This document shows, piece by piece, positions 8,671-16,741 of a stretch of DNA of 23,895 bases (position 1 is its first letter; every line of letters begins with the position of its first letter). Under the pieces are notes generated by a model. That model saw nothing but the letters and a program-made list of their open reading frames with translations, was not told where the DNA came from and ran no database searches. Source of the DNA: Dysosmobacter segnis (lineage in GTDB: Bacteria; Bacillota; Clostridia; Oscillospirales; Oscillospiraceae); contig NZ_JACOQI010000030.1 in the NCBI RefSeq assembly GCF_014297285.1, forward strand, positions 1-23,895, in the 5' to 3' direction. A program made the position numbers and the translations under genes.

Positions 8671-9410
8671 ATTTTTCTGAGAAAACAGCCGTCGTCACCG
8701 GCGGCAGCCGGGGTCTGGGCCGGGCCATCTGTCTGGAGCTGGCCCGGGGCGGAGCCAACGTGATGCTCTGCTACGCAGGCAACGAAGCGGCGGCCAATGA
8801 GACCGTTGCCGCCTGCGAGTCCCTTGGAGCCAAGGCCGTGGCCATCCGGTGCGACGTGTCGAAAGAGGACGAAGTGAAGGCCCTGATGGACGCCGCCCTC
8901 AAAACCTTTGGCCACATCGACATTCTGGTGAACAACGCGGGCATCACAAGGGACGGCCTGCTCATGATGATGAAGCCGGAGGACTTTGACGCCGTCATCG
9001 CCGCCAACCTCCGGGGCGCCTTCCTCTGCATGAAGGCCGTGGCCCGGCAGATGGTGAAGCAGCGCTATGGCCGCATCGTGAACCTCTCCAGCGTGGTGGG
9101 TCTCCGGGGCAACGCCGGACAGGTGAACTACGCCGCCAGCAAAGCCGGCGTCATCGGTATGACCAAATCCCTGGCTAAGGAGCTGGCGGGACGGAATATC
9201 ACCGTCAACGCCGTGGCCCCCGGCTTTATCGACACGGATATGACCGCCGCGCTGACGGAGACCGCGAAAAACGCCGCCCTCGGCTCCATTCCCATGGGCC
9301 GCATGGGCACGCCGGAAAACGTGGCCAAGGCCGTGGCCTTTTTAGCGGGTGAGGACGCGGGCTACATCACCGGGCAGGTTTTGGCCGTTGACGGCGGCAT
9401 GAGTATGTAA
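8667..9410 (+). CDS. fabG: 3-oxoacyl-ACP reductase
   Basis: FabG reduces 3-oxoacyl-ACP to the 3-hydroxy form with NADPH. It is a 247-residue short-chain dehydrogenase with the cofactor motif TGGSRGLGRA (11-20), the NNAG motif (89-92), and the catalytic Ser142, Tyr155 and Lys159 in NLSSVVG and NYAASKAG. The C-terminus AVDGGMSM is the standard FabG ending. An AAAGGAG site lies just inside the end of fabD. The gap to fabF is 13 bases. Confidence 0.97.
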   Translation: MNFSEKTAVVTGGSRGLGRAICLELARGGANVMLCYAGNEAAANETVAACESLGAKAVAIRCDVSKEDEVKALMDAALKTFGHIDILVNNAGITRDGLLMMMKPEDFDAVIAANLRGAFLCMKAVARQMVKQRYGRIVNLSSVVGLRGNAGQVNYAASKAGVIGMTKSLAKELAGRNITVNAVAPGFIDTDMTAALTETAKNAALGSIPMGRMGTPENVAKAVAFLAGEDAGYITGQVLAVDGGMSM

Positions 9411-9423
9411 GGAGGAACGCGAC

Positions 9424-10665
9424 ATGGAACGACGCAGAGTTGTTATCACCGGTCTGGGGGCTGTGACCCCCATTGGACTGACGGCGGGAGAAAGCTGGCA
9501 GGCCGTGAAAAACGGCGTGTGCGGCATCGGCCCCATCACCCATTACGATCCCGCCGCCCAGAAGGTGAAGCTGGCGGCGGAGGTAAAGGGCTTCGATCCG
9601 GAGGCCCTGCTGGGCCGCCAGGAGTCCAAGCGCATGGGCCGCTTCACCCAGTTCGCCGTGGCGGCGGCCCGGGAGGCCCTGTCCGACGCCGGTTTCTCCG
9701 TGGAGCAGGCGGAGGCGGACCGCTGCGGTGTGATCCTCTCCAGCGGCATCGGCGGACAGGCCATCACCGAGGCGGAGCACAGCCGGGGGCAGGAAAAGGG
9801 CTTCGACCGGGTCTCCCCCTTCTACGTCCCCACCGCCATCTGCAACATGGCGGCGGGTCAGGTGGCCATCGACGCGGGCTTCCGGGCCATGTGCTCCTGC
9901 CCTGTCACCGCCTGCGCCGGGGGCACCAACGCCGTGGGCGACGCGTTCCACTACATTCGGGACGGCTACGCCGAGGTCATGCTCTGCGGCGGCACCGAGG
10001 CCTCCATCACGCCCATGTCCATCGGCGGCTTCACCTCCATGAAGGCCCTGACCCAGACGGAGGACCCTGACCGGGCCTCCATCCCCTTTGACGCGGAGCG
10101 CAGCGGCTTCGTCATGGGCGAGGGCGCAGGCGTGCTGCTTCTGGAGGAATTGGAACACGCCAAGACCCGCGGGGCGAAGATCTACGCCGAGGTGGTGGGC
10201 TACGGCGCTACCTGCGACGCTCACCACATCACCGCCCCTCTTGCGGACGGCAGCGGCGGCGCCAAGGCCATGGCCATGGCGCTGACCGACGGCGGCGTTT
10301 CTCCGGAGCAGGTGGGCTACATCAACGCCCACGGCACCTCTACCCACCTCAACGATGCCGGGGAGACCGCCGCAGTGAAAACCGTGTTCGGTCCCCACGC
10401 CTATCAACTGGCCATGAGCTCCACCAAGTCCATGACCGGACATATGCTGGGAGCCGCCGGCGCCGTGGAAGCCATCTTCACCGCCCTGAGCCTGCGGGAC
10501 GGCTTCCTCCCCGCCACCATCCACTATCAGACCCTGGACCCGGACTGCGATCTGGATGTGGTGCCCAACGAGGGCCGTCCGGCGGACATCCGGTACGCCC
10601 TGAGCAACTCTCTGGGCTTCGGCGGACACAACGGCAGCCTGCTGCTGAAGAAATGGGAGGACTGA
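9424..10665 (+). CDS. fabF: 3-oxoacyl-ACP synthase II (KAS II)
   Basis: FabF condenses malonyl-ACP with the growing acyl-ACP in each elongation round. The 413-residue protein has the Cys-His-His site: Cys164 in [12 protein letters not shown], His303 in [11 protein letters not shown] and His340 in [17 protein letters not shown] near the end is also typical. The start follows AAGGAGG by 7 bases. The very long open frames on the opposite strand over this gene are codon-bias shadows. fabZ begins one base after its stop. Confidence 0.97.
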   Translation: MERRRVVITGLGAVTPIGLTAGESWQAVKNGVCGIGPITHYDPAAQKVKLAAEVKGFDPEALLGRQESKRMGRFTQFAVAAAREALSDAGFSVEQAEADRCGVILSSGIGGQAITEAEHSRGQEKGFDRVSPFYVPTAICNMAAGQVAIDAGFRAMCSCPVTACAGGTNAVGDAFHYIRDGYAEVMLCGGTEASITPMSIGGFTSMKALTQTEDPDRASIPFDAERSGFVMGEGAGVLLLEELEHAKTRGAKIYAEVVGYGATCDAHHITAPLADGSGGAKAMAMALTDGGVSPEQVGYINAHGTSTHLNDAGETAAVKTVFGPHAYQLAMSSTKSMTGHMLGAAGAVEAIFTALSLRDGFLPATIHYQTLDPDCDLDVVPNEGRPADIRYALSNSLGFGGHNGSLLLKKWED

Positions 10666-10666
10666 C

Positions 10667-11098
10667 ATGGGCTTGCAGTTAAATTCCAATGAGATCGCCG
10701 AGATCCTGCCCCACCGCTACCCCTTCGCGCTGGTGGACCGCATCACCGACGGGGAATCCGGCGTGTGGGCCAAGGGTATCAAGTGCGTCAGCGTGGGCGA
10801 GCCGTTTTTCTGCGGCCACTTCCCCCAAAAGCACGTCATGCCCGGTGTGCTGATCTTAGAGGCGCTGGCCCAGGTGGGGGCCGTGGCGATCCTATCCCTG
10901 CCGGAGAACCGGGGGAAGATCGCCCTGTTCGGCGGCGTGAAAAACGCCCGGTTCAAGCGGCAGGTCATCCCCGGAGACGTTCTGGAGCTGGAATGTACCC
11001 TCACCAAGCGCCGGGGGCCGGTGGGCATCGGCGCCTGCACCGCCACGGTGAACGGCGAGACCGCCTGCACCGCGGAGCTGATCTTCGCCATTCAGTGA
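10667..11098 (+). CDS. fabZ: 3-hydroxyacyl-ACP dehydratase
   Basis: FabZ removes water from 3-hydroxyacyl-ACP to give the trans-2-enoyl substrate of FabK. The 143-residue hot-dog-fold protein has [14 protein letters not shown] and the catalytic region with His51 in [12 protein letters not shown] and Glu65 in LILEALAQ. Spacing between the two active-site residues fits FabZ. The GGGAGG at the end of fabF provides the ribosome site. It is the last gene of the operon and is followed by a hairpin terminator. Confidence 0.97.
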   Translation: MGLQLNSNEIAEILPHRYPFALVDRITDGESGVWAKGIKCVSVGEPFFCGHFPQKHVMPGVLILEALAQVGAVAILSLPENRGKIALFGGVKNARFKRQVIPGDVLELECTLTKRRGPVGIGACTATVNGETACTAELIFAIQ

Positions 11099-11146
11099 CG
11101 GCCTCTCCCCTTTCGGATGCTCAAGCTTGTTATTCCAAATTACAGC

Positions 11147-11177
11147 ACAGCAGCGGCAAATTGCCGCTGCTGTTGTT
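11147..11177 (+). terminator. Terminator of the fatty-acid operon
   Basis: ACAGCAGCGGC and GCCGCTGCTGT form an 11-base stem around AAATT, followed by a moderately T-rich TGTT tail 49 bases after fabZ. The tail is imperfect, so termination may be partial. Confidence 0.7.
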
Positions 11178-11278
11178 CATTTACGGATAGATGTCCGCCA
11201 CATTCCGTCCAATGATCCTGCAAAGTGCCTGTTTTCTTCACCAAAATGCACAAAATTTAAAAATTTTGCCGCAAAGAA

Positions 11279-11307
11279 TTGACAGCGGCAGGCGCTATTC
11301 ATATAAT
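11279..11307 (+). promoter_or_regulatory. Consensus promoter of the pilin-like gene
   Basis: TTGACA (11279-11284), exactly 17 bases, then TATAAT (11302-11307) match the sigma-70 consensus at all twelve positions. The transcript would have a leader of about 90-110 bases. Confidence 0.85.
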
Positions 11308-11363
11308 AAAAACTCCGACCCGGCCCACACCTGAATCGAGAGTCGGGCAAAACAGAGCATATA

Positions 11364-11400
11364 CGGCAGGCCCCCTGTTCCCTATGGGCGGCCCACGCCG
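11364..11400 (+). promoter_or_regulatory. Nested hairpin in the pilin leader
   Basis: CGGC/GCCG and GGCC/GGCC pairs, with CCC/GGG inside, build one long GC-rich hairpin in the 5' leader just before the first possible start codon. It could affect mRNA stability or translation. It does not resemble the cyclic-di-GMP riboswitches that I know often precede pilin genes. Confidence 0.35.
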
Positions 11401-11407
11401 ATACGGT

Positions 11408-11812
11408 ATGGAAAATGGTGGCAAAATGACGAAACAGAGAACGACCCCGACTGCAAAACGGAATCACGGATTTACACTGATGGAGATGCTGATCGTTGTG
11501 GCCATCATCGCCGTTCTGGTGGCCGTCGCGATCCCGACCTTCAGTTCACAGCTTCACAAGGCGCGCGTCGCAACCGACTGGGCCAACGTGCGAAGCTATT
11601 ACGCCCAGCTCCAATATGAGTTCATGGAGACGGGGGAGATCAATAAGGCTTATCTCCATGAATTGGGTACGCCAGGTCTCAACTCTTTCTACCTAAGCGG
11701 ACAGGAAATCACACTCAAAGCGGGATCTATCTGGATAGCTGAGTGCCCGAACGGATACAACATTCTTTATTACTGTAATGAAGAGCACGGCGGATGCCAA
11801 TTGGTCCTATGA
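11408..11812 (+). CDS. Type IV pilin-like prepilin with N-terminal methylation motif
   Basis: The protein has a basic leader (KQRTTPTAKRNHG) followed by FTLMEMLIVVAIIAVLVAVA, the classic prepilin motif. Prepilin peptidase would cut after Gly, leaving Phe1 and Glu5. The hydrophobic helix then leads into a C-terminal head of about 90 residues, with two cysteines near the end (YYCNEEHGGC) that could form a disulfide. Two starts are possible, 11408 and 11426; the latter has a weak GGTGG site before it and gives 128 residues instead of 134. No assembly ATPase, platform protein or peptidase is nearby, so it is an orphan that must rely on machinery elsewhere. It could be a pilin or a pseudopilin. 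The promoter is unusually strong. Confidence 0.85.
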   Translation: MENGGKMTKQRTTPTAKRNHGFTLMEMLIVVAIIAVLVAVAIPTFSSQLHKARVATDWANVRSYYAQLQYEFMETGEINKAYLHELGTPGLNSFYLSGQEITLKAGSIWIAECPNGYNILYYCNEEHGGCQLVL

Positions 11813-11866
11813 ACTGACCCCGGCAAAGAAGCAGAAAAACCTATTTGCTCCCTTCCCCCGTTGGCA

Positions 11867-11919
11867 AGAGAGACGAACCCGGGCGCTGTGCTTGCACAGC
11901 GCCCGGGGTTTTTGTATCT
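11867..11919 (+). repeat. 53-bp terminator repeat, copy 1
   Basis: This stretch is identical over 53 bases to 13446-13498. It contains a 14-base perfect stem (CCCGGGCGCTGTGC with its complement, loop TT) at 11878-11907, then G and five T, a strong terminator for the pilin-like gene on the plus strand. Confidence 0.9.
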
Positions 11920-11957
11920 TTGGCAGCAGATTGAGAGACTCAAGTGAATGAAATGAC

Positions 11958-11976
11958 AAAAAAGCTGCGAAGCAGC
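11958..11976 (-). terminator. Terminator of the DUF4143 ATPase gene
   Basis: On the minus strand GCTGC-TTC-GCAGC is followed by six T. It lies about 70 bases beyond the ATPase stop codon. The stem is short but the T run is good. Confidence 0.65.
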
Positions 11977-12044
11977 GATATCAAGTAGGCTTTTCTAAAA
12001 TAACATGACTGGGTTCTACGGTTACCGAATGAGCCGAAAGATGA

Positions 12045-13244
12045 TCACCATTGTTCGGCAAGTAGAAAATCCGCGAGGTGAACGATCCGGATGCCGTCCT
12101 CGATGCCGGTATCCATCTCGTTGAGGGTAACAACATATTTGGGGTAATGATCGCGGATCTCCATCAGGTTCCCCACTTCGCGGTCCGATGCTTCTGGGAT
12201 CCGGACGCAGACCTGCACATAAATGCGCTCGTCGCGGCGCGTTGCAACAAAGTCGATCTCCTTTGTATCGTTCTTGCCGATATAAACATCGTAGCCGCGG
12301 CGCTTCAATTCGAGGTACACGATGTTCTCCATCGCGCCGTCCAGCATTTTGCGGTTATAACCCAGCAGCGCGTATTTCAGGGAGACATCGGCAAGATAAT
12401 ACTTCTCCTGCGTTTTCAGGATACTCTTGCCTTGCAGGTCATAGCGTTCGCAGGGGTAGATAATAAGCGCCTGCTCCAGCCAGCGCAGGTAGTTGTAGAT
12501 ACTCTCCACCGAGACCTTGCGGTGCTCGCTTTTCAGGAAGGTGGAGATCGAGTTTGCCGAGAAGGTTTTGCCCATATTCTCGATGATATACTTCACCACA
12601 CGATCAAAAAGATCCTGCTTGTTGATGCGGTGACGCTTGACAATATCGCGGGAGACTACGGTATGGTAAATGCCGTTGACGATCTGATAGGCGCTCTGAT
12701 CATCGTACTCGCTGAGCGCGATGATCGGAAAACCGCCGAAGCGGATATACTCCTCCAGCAGTTCCCTGCGGGATAAAGTGCTGTCGGCCTTGAAGTCCAG
12801 ATATTCCTTAAACGACAGCGTATAGACGGGAATGGACACATAGCGGCCCGTCAGATAGGTGGAGATCTCGCTGGACATGAGCTTGGAGTTGGAGCCGGTC
12901 ACATAGATGTCGGCATCCGCACTTTCCAACAGGCTGTTGACCGCCTTCTCCCAGCCGGTGATTTCCTGAATCTCGTCCAGCAGAAGATAGCAGTGTCCCT
13001 TGCCCGCCATGGCAGCGGTCAGCTCGTCATACATCTGCTTGGCGGTGATGTTCTCGGGAATATCCATCTCCGTGTACCGCTTGCAGACGATCTGGTCCTC
13101 CCCAATACCGCGCCGCAGCAGTTCCTCTCTCAGCATCTCAAAGATCGTAGACTTGCCGCAGCGACGGATACCGGCAAGTATCTTGACGAGCGGCTTGTCG
13201 ATAAACGGCTCGATTGCCGCGATATAGTCCGGTCTGTTGATCAT
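12045..13244 (-). CDS. AAA-type ATPase with DUF4143 C-terminal domain
   Basis: The 399-residue protein belongs to a widespread family of ATPases of unknown role, often patchily distributed. Walker A is GIRRCGKST (25-33), Walker B YLLLDE (86-91), and TGSNS (116-120) and TGRY (132-135) fit the family's sensor region. The C-terminal half carries a DUF4143-like, restriction-endonuclease-type fold: LEL near 311, EIDFVA (329-334) and YVQV (342-345). The lysine expected after Q in a PD-(D/E)xK site is Cys, so cleavage activity is doubtful. The start follows AGGGAGG. It is transcribed against the pilin gene from its own promoter and is bracketed by two copies of the same terminator. No partner gene is adjacent; a defence or toxin role would be speculation. 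Confidence 0.88.
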   Translation of the reverse strand: MINRPDYIAAIEPFIDKPLVKILAGIRRCGKSTIFEMLREELLRRGIGEDQIVCKRYTEMDIPENITAKQMYDELTAAMAGKGHCYLLLDEIQEITGWEKAVNSLLESADADIYVTGSNSKLMSSEISTYLTGRYVSIPVYTLSFKEYLDFKADSTLSRRELLEEYIRFGGFPIIALSEYDDQSAYQIVNGIYHTVVSRDIVKRHRINKQDLFDRVVKYIIENMGKTFSANSISTFLKSEHRKVSVESIYNYLRWLEQALIIYPCERYDLQGKSILKTQEKYYLADVSLKYALLGYNRKMLDGAMENIVYLELKRRGYDVYIGKNDTKEIDFVATRRDERIYVQVCVRIPEASDREVGNLMEIRDHYPKYVVTLNEMDTGIEDGIRIVHLADFLLAEQW

Positions 13245-13267
13245 CGTATCGCCTCCCTACAGCTAAT

Positions 13268-13296
13268 AGTATACCCAAAATAGTTTGTATACTCAA
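13268..13296 (-). promoter_or_regulatory. Promoter of the DUF4143 ATPase gene
   Basis: On the minus strand TTGAGT and TATACT are 17 bases apart. Two GTATAC palindromes lie within this promoter, one overlapping each element, and could be a binding site for a regulator. Confidence 0.6.
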
Positions 13297-13445
13297 TAAC
13301 TTTTTAAGGTCTAAAACAAAAAACTTTTCAGTTTGGGCATTCTAAGTGATACGTGGACCACCTTTGGTCATCTCGCCGGTTTCGTCCGTATCCCCTTTCT
13401 GTCGGAAAACTGTGTCTTCCGGCAAGTGCTCGTTTCATTTTCAGC

Positions 13446-13498
13446 AGAGAGACGAACCCGGGCGCTGTGCTTGCACAGCGCCCGGGGTTTTTGTATCT
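13446..13498 (+). repeat. 53-bp terminator repeat, copy 2 (orphan)
   Basis: Identical to 11867-11919 and in the same orientation. The hairpin with its five-T tail (13457-13492) reads on the plus strand, yet no plus-strand gene ends before it: 13245-13445 has only the ATPase promoter and unexplained sequence. It looks like the leftover of a duplication or of a lost gene. Confidence 0.85.
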
Positions 13499-13556
13499 CC
13501 AATAGTATTCGTTTTTGCTCGATCAACCTCCGCCGCCATGGCGGCTGGGCCCGACA

Positions 13557-14336
13557 TCAGAAGAGGAACGCTCTCGTCCGCGGCATCCGGCTGAGCGCCA
13601 TCTGCATGGAACGCACCCAGCCAAAACCGCTCTGGGTCTCCCCCGCGCCGGGGGCGATCATGTGCATCAGCTTTGCGGCCAGCAGATGCAGCTCCTCTGT
13701 CTGTTCCCGGTAGGACTTCAGATAATCCTCCGTCCGCGGATAGTTCCGATCAAAGGCCGGAGCGGCGATCCTCGCGTCGAAGGCGGGCTGGTAAGGGTGA
13801 TCCAAGGTCAGCTCCACCCGGAATTCTCTGACGGGGGCAGGCACATCGAACCGGGGCCGGCGCAGATCGTTGGTCCGCTCCCGTTCCCGGCGCTCCTCGC
13901 TGCTCTCGGTCCCCGCGCGGTGCAGGCCATCCATGGCCTCCCAGCGCTCAAATTTCTGGCGCTCCAGATGGAACCGGGCGATCTCCGCCGCCATAACGTT
14001 CACCTGGTCGGGCACATCGCTGACGGTGCACTTCAAGGTACCGATGCCGCTTTCAAACAGCGGCGCGCCGTCCTCGGAGATACGGAAGGAGCGCAGCGCC
14101 TTCCCCTCCAGGACCCAGCCGTCCTCCCCTACGCGCAGCAGTCCGTGCTCCTCATCCAGAAACAGGGGACCGTCCCCCTGGTCGGCGCGGAAGCAGTATG
14201 TGGACTGGAACGCCGCCTGCAAAGCCTGATTCTCCTGAAGCGCGGCGGCGTGCGGCTCAGATTCTGTTAAGGGCCGCTCGTTGACATGTTCGCAGACCGG
14301 ACAGTTCTCTTTGTTATCACTGAATGCTCCCATCAT
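13557..14336 (-). CDS. Uncharacterised protein resembling the C-terminal part of DUF4428 proteins
   Basis: The 259-residue product has a CPVC pair at residues 12-15, followed by a beta-rich stretch (YCFRADQ, GPLFLDEEHGLLRVGEDGW, FRISEDGAPLFESGIGTLKC) and a charged helical region with SSEERRERERTNDLRRPRFD. The segment VREFRVELTLDHPY is followed by DYLKSYREQTEELHLLAAKLM. From memory this resembles proteins annotated DUF4428, which have an N-terminal zinc finger that here seems reduced to one CxxC. No signal peptide or membrane helix is visible, so it is probably cytoplasmic. The start is set by AAGGAGG just before tandem ATG codons; the second (14333) has the better spacing. Upstream in-frame sequence lies in the terminator of the sensor kinase gene and is not coding. 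Function unknown. Confidence 0.75.
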   Translation of the reverse strand: MMGAFSDNKENCPVCEHVNERPLTESEPHAAALQENQALQAAFQSTYCFRADQGDGPLFLDEEHGLLRVGEDGWVLEGKALRSFRISEDGAPLFESGIGTLKCTVSDVPDQVNVMAAEIARFHLERQKFERWEAMDGLHRAGTESSEERRERERTNDLRRPRFDVPAPVREFRVELTLDHPYQPAFDARIAAPAFDRNYPRTEDYLKSYREQTEELHLLAAKLMHMIAPGAGETQSGFGWVRSMQMALSRMPRTRAFLF

Positions 14337-14423
14337 GGCCCTCCTTTTCTTATCAACATAGCTACGGCTACAGGAAAAGCTGCTGTTGGTTCTTGATATG
14401 GTCATGATACACCGGGAAGCATG

Positions 14424-14453
14424 AAAAAGGGACGTCTCTGCACGAAACGTCCC
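14424..14453 (-). terminator. Terminator of the sensor-regulator operon
   Basis: On the minus strand GGGACGTTTC and GAGACGTCCC pair around GTGCA with one mismatch or wobble, then five T follow, about 30 bases past the kinase stop codon. Confidence 0.8.
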
Positions 14454-14481
14454 CAAAATGACATGAAATGTAATTTGGCCG

Positions 14482-15741
14482 TCAGAGGGAGACCCGCAGG
14501 ACAAACTTTCCCTCCTTCACGGAGAAGCTGTAAAGCCCGCCATACCGCTCCACAATGGCGCAGATGCTGCTCACGCCGATGCCGTGGCCCGGTCGGTCCG
14601 TTACCGGAATTCCATCCTCGAACCGCACGGCCTCCCGGCAGTCGTTGACCACCTGCAAGAAGAATTTTTCGTTTCTCTCGTAGGTCTGTACCTCGATGCT
14701 GTCGTCTGCCCCCTTGCAGGCGTGAAGGGCATTTTCCAGCGCATTGGACAGCAGCACGCACAGATCGCTCTCCGAGATGGGCAGGATGTGCGGCAGCACC
14801 GCCTGCAGGGAGAATTTCACGCCCTGAGCCTCCGCCCGGGCCGCGAAGGCGGAGAAGATGAGGTTCGCCGCCTCGTTCTCGCAGTAGGTCACCACGCGGG
14901 CCGCCTCGATTTCCGCGTTGATCTCGTGAATGTACCGCTGGGCCTGCTCGTACTGTCCGTTTTCCAGACAGCCGGACAGGTATTGCAGATGGTGCCGCAG
15001 ATCGTGCCGGTAGGCTCTGGTTTTCTGCTGAGATTCCCGGAGAGCTTCGATCTCCCGCACCGCCTGACCGACTTGCAGATTCAGGCTGTTTTGCAGCTGC
15101 TCCAGATGGGCCCGGGCCTCCTGCTCCTTCGACAGCCGCGCCAGAAACATCAAATACGCCACGCAGCACACAAAGGGCATGAACTCCACCACAGCCGGAT
15201 CTCCGTCGGCAAGGAGATTCGTATAGACCCGGGTCAGATAGTCAAAGGCGTAATACAGGGCCGGCGTGCAGCCGAACTGGCACTGGACGGTCACCGAATA
15301 GCGGGAAACGGACCGCACTGCCGGTGCCGTCCGCAGCAGCAGGAGCAGCAGTGGCAGCGTCACGATCAGCTCCACCGCATACTGCATCCGATCTCCACCG
15401 GAAAACACCCACACGCAGACCAGCGCCAGCCACCGCCGGAGCTGGCAGCAGAGGTAGGCTGTCAGCACAGAGATCACCGGCCAGAGCCGCTCGTGGCTCA
15501 GCACGCAGAGGGTGATCGCCAGAGGAAGATGAGTATGGAGGGGGTAGAGATACGGCCCCAGCGCCGGGTCGATCCCCAGATAGACGATCCCCTGGATCAG
15601 GAAAATGGCCAGGGTGGAAGCAACCATGCAGCAGACGTTCCGCCGGGTCCACCGGATGTTGCAGAAGGCGGCGGAGAGCACGATGCCGAACAGTCCCACC
15701 GCCACGGTATTACACGCATAAAGGATCGTATCCGCCGTCAT
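14482..15741 (-). CDS. AgrC-type sensor histidine kinase (GHKL ATPase)
   Basis: The 419-residue protein has about six membrane helices in the first 200 residues, a coiled-coil stretch (about 203-242) and a cytoplasmic kinase core. YRHDLRHHLQ at 245-254 gives the phosphoacceptor His246 in the form typical of AgrC/LytS-like kinases. The N-box is LLSNALENALHAC (330-342) and a glycine box PGHGIGVSSI lies near 385. Its start overlaps the stop of the regulator gene by four bases, so the two are co-translated. In this family ligands are often peptides, but no AgrB/AgrD-like peptide gene is adjacent, so the signal is unknown. Confidence 0.93.
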   Translation of the reverse strand: MTADTILYACNTVAVGLFGIVLSAAFCNIRWTRRNVCCMVASTLAIFLIQGIVYLGIDPALGPYLYPLHTHLPLAITLCVLSHERLWPVISVLTAYLCCQLRRWLALVCVWVFSGGDRMQYAVELIVTLPLLLLLLRTAPAVRSVSRYSVTVQCQFGCTPALYYAFDYLTRVYTNLLADGDPAVVEFMPFVCCVAYLMFLARLSKEQEARAHLEQLQNSLNLQVGQAVREIEALRESQQKTRAYRHDLRHHLQYLSGCLENGQYEQAQRYIHEINAEIEAARVVTYCENEAANLIFSAFAARAEAQGVKFSLQAVLPHILPISESDLCVLLSNALENALHACKGADDSIEVQTYERNEKFFLQVVNDCREAVRFEDGIPVTDRPGHGIGVSSICAIVERYGGLYSFSVKEGKFVLRVSL

Positions 15742-16475
15742 GTCAGAAACACCTGCTTTCTGCGGAAGGCGTATTCCAAATACAGATCCTTCAATTCCGC
15801 GTATTTTCCCCGTGGGACGGGCAGTTCCGCCAGAGAATCCATAGTGATGGTCTTGGGCACGATGGACTTGATGTGATCCAGATTCACCAGATAGGATCGG
15901 TGGATCCGCAGGAAATTGTCATGTTCCGTCAACTGCTCGCAGAGATGATCCATACCGCCGCCGCTCTCCAGCACCGTGCCGTCCGTCAAGTGCAGCCACA
16001 GGGCCCGGCCCAGCACCTCGCAGTATTCCAGCTTGTCCAGCTCCACCCGGGTGATGCCACTTTTGCAGCGGAGGATCAGGCTCATACTGCCGCTTTTGGC
16101 ACATTCCGCGATCACGGAGTCCAGCAAGCGGAAAAAACTCTCCTGCCAGATGGGCTTGAGCTGGTAGAAATAGGCCCCCACGGTGTAGGACTCCACGGCG
16201 AATTCCGCCGAGGAGGTAAGGAAAATAATTTTCATGCTCTGGTCATACCGGCGGATCTCCCGGGCGGTATCGATCCCGTTCTCCCCCGGCATCATCACAT
16301 CCAGCAGCAGAATATCAAAGCGGGTCCCCCGCTCGATCTCTGTCAGCAGCTCCAGGGGACTCTGAAAGGCTGCGGAGGTGATTTCCACGTTCCGCTCCAC
16401 CCGGTAGCGGTCCAGCAGCACCCGCAGCTCACTCAATATGGACAGATCATCGTCGCAAAAGCCAATTTGTATCAT
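15738..16475 (-). CDS. LytTR-family response regulator (AgrA-like)
   Basis: This 245-residue regulator has a receiver domain (1-125) with acidic residues Asp8-Asp10, phosphorylation site Asp59 in LLLDVMMPG, Thr87 and Lys107. A C-terminal LytTR DNA-binding domain (about 138-240) includes FLRIHRSYLVNLDHI. Such regulators bind direct repeats at promoters. It is the first gene of the pair and follows AGGTGAG at its start. The targets could include its own promoter or the divergent cysteine-rich gene, but no clear pair of LytTR repeats was found by eye. Confidence 0.94.
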   Translation of the reverse strand: MIQIGFCDDDLSILSELRVLLDRYRVERNVEITSAAFQSPLELLTEIERGTRFDILLLDVMMPGENGIDTAREIRRYDQSMKIIFLTSSAEFAVESYTVGAYFYQLKPIWQESFFRLLDSVIAECAKSGSMSLILRCKSGITRVELDKLEYCEVLGRALWLHLTDGTVLESGGGMDHLCEQLTEHDNFLRIHRSYLVNLDHIKSIVPKTITMDSLAELPVPRGKYAELKDLYLEYAFRRKQVFLT

Positions 16476-16589
16476 GAACGCTCACCTTTTCGGTCTGTGT
16501 CGGTTTTTGGGTATCCGTTATCGCAGCTCTGCCACCTGCCTTCATCCGGTCAACCACGAACCGCGGCCGTGACAACGAACTTACTACTT

Positions 16590-16618
16590 AGTTTAGGTTA
16601 TCGGCCCAGCTTTGTCAA
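16590..16618 (-). promoter_or_regulatory. Promoter of the sensor-regulator operon
   Basis: On the minus strand TTGACA and TAAACT are separated by 17 bases. Just downstream CTAAGT and AGTAAGT form a short near-repeat that might be a binding site. The leader to the regulator start is about 110 bases. Confidence 0.6.
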
Positions 16619-16665
16619 TCGCATTCCCACTCCAAGCGCAGGGAAGTCCGTCATGCAGGAATAGC

Positions 16666-16694
16666 TTGCGGATCCTGTAAAGCTCTGCTACAAT
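16666..16694 (+). promoter_or_regulatory. Promoter of the cysteine-rich protein gene
   Basis: TTGCGG, 17 bases and TACAAT form a moderate promoter on the plus strand, divergent from the sensor-regulator operon. Confidence 0.5.
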
Positions 16695-16741
16695 CATTTC
16701 ACCCGAGCAAAAGAGTAAATGAGTAAAAGAGGGAAACGATC

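Noticed and set aside
9367..10689. 440-codon open frame on the minus strand opposite fabF
   Set aside because: Same reason: the plus strand encodes complete FabF with its Cys-His-His triad, and the opposite product is low-complexity.
11308..11407. Cyclic-di-GMP riboswitch in the pilin leader
   Set aside because: Pilin genes in Clostridia often have one, but the conserved blocks I know of type I or II are not present; only a plain hairpin is visible.
13532..13545. Perfect palindrome GCCGCCATGGCGGC after the DUF4428-like gene as a terminator
   Set aside because: No T run follows on the minus strand and the palindrome has no loop; it may be chance in GC-rich DNA.
14584..15876. 430-codon open frame on the plus strand opposite the histidine kinase
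   Set aside because: The minus strand has membrane helices, H-box and N-box in order; the plus-strand product is His/Gln/Arg-rich with no known fold.
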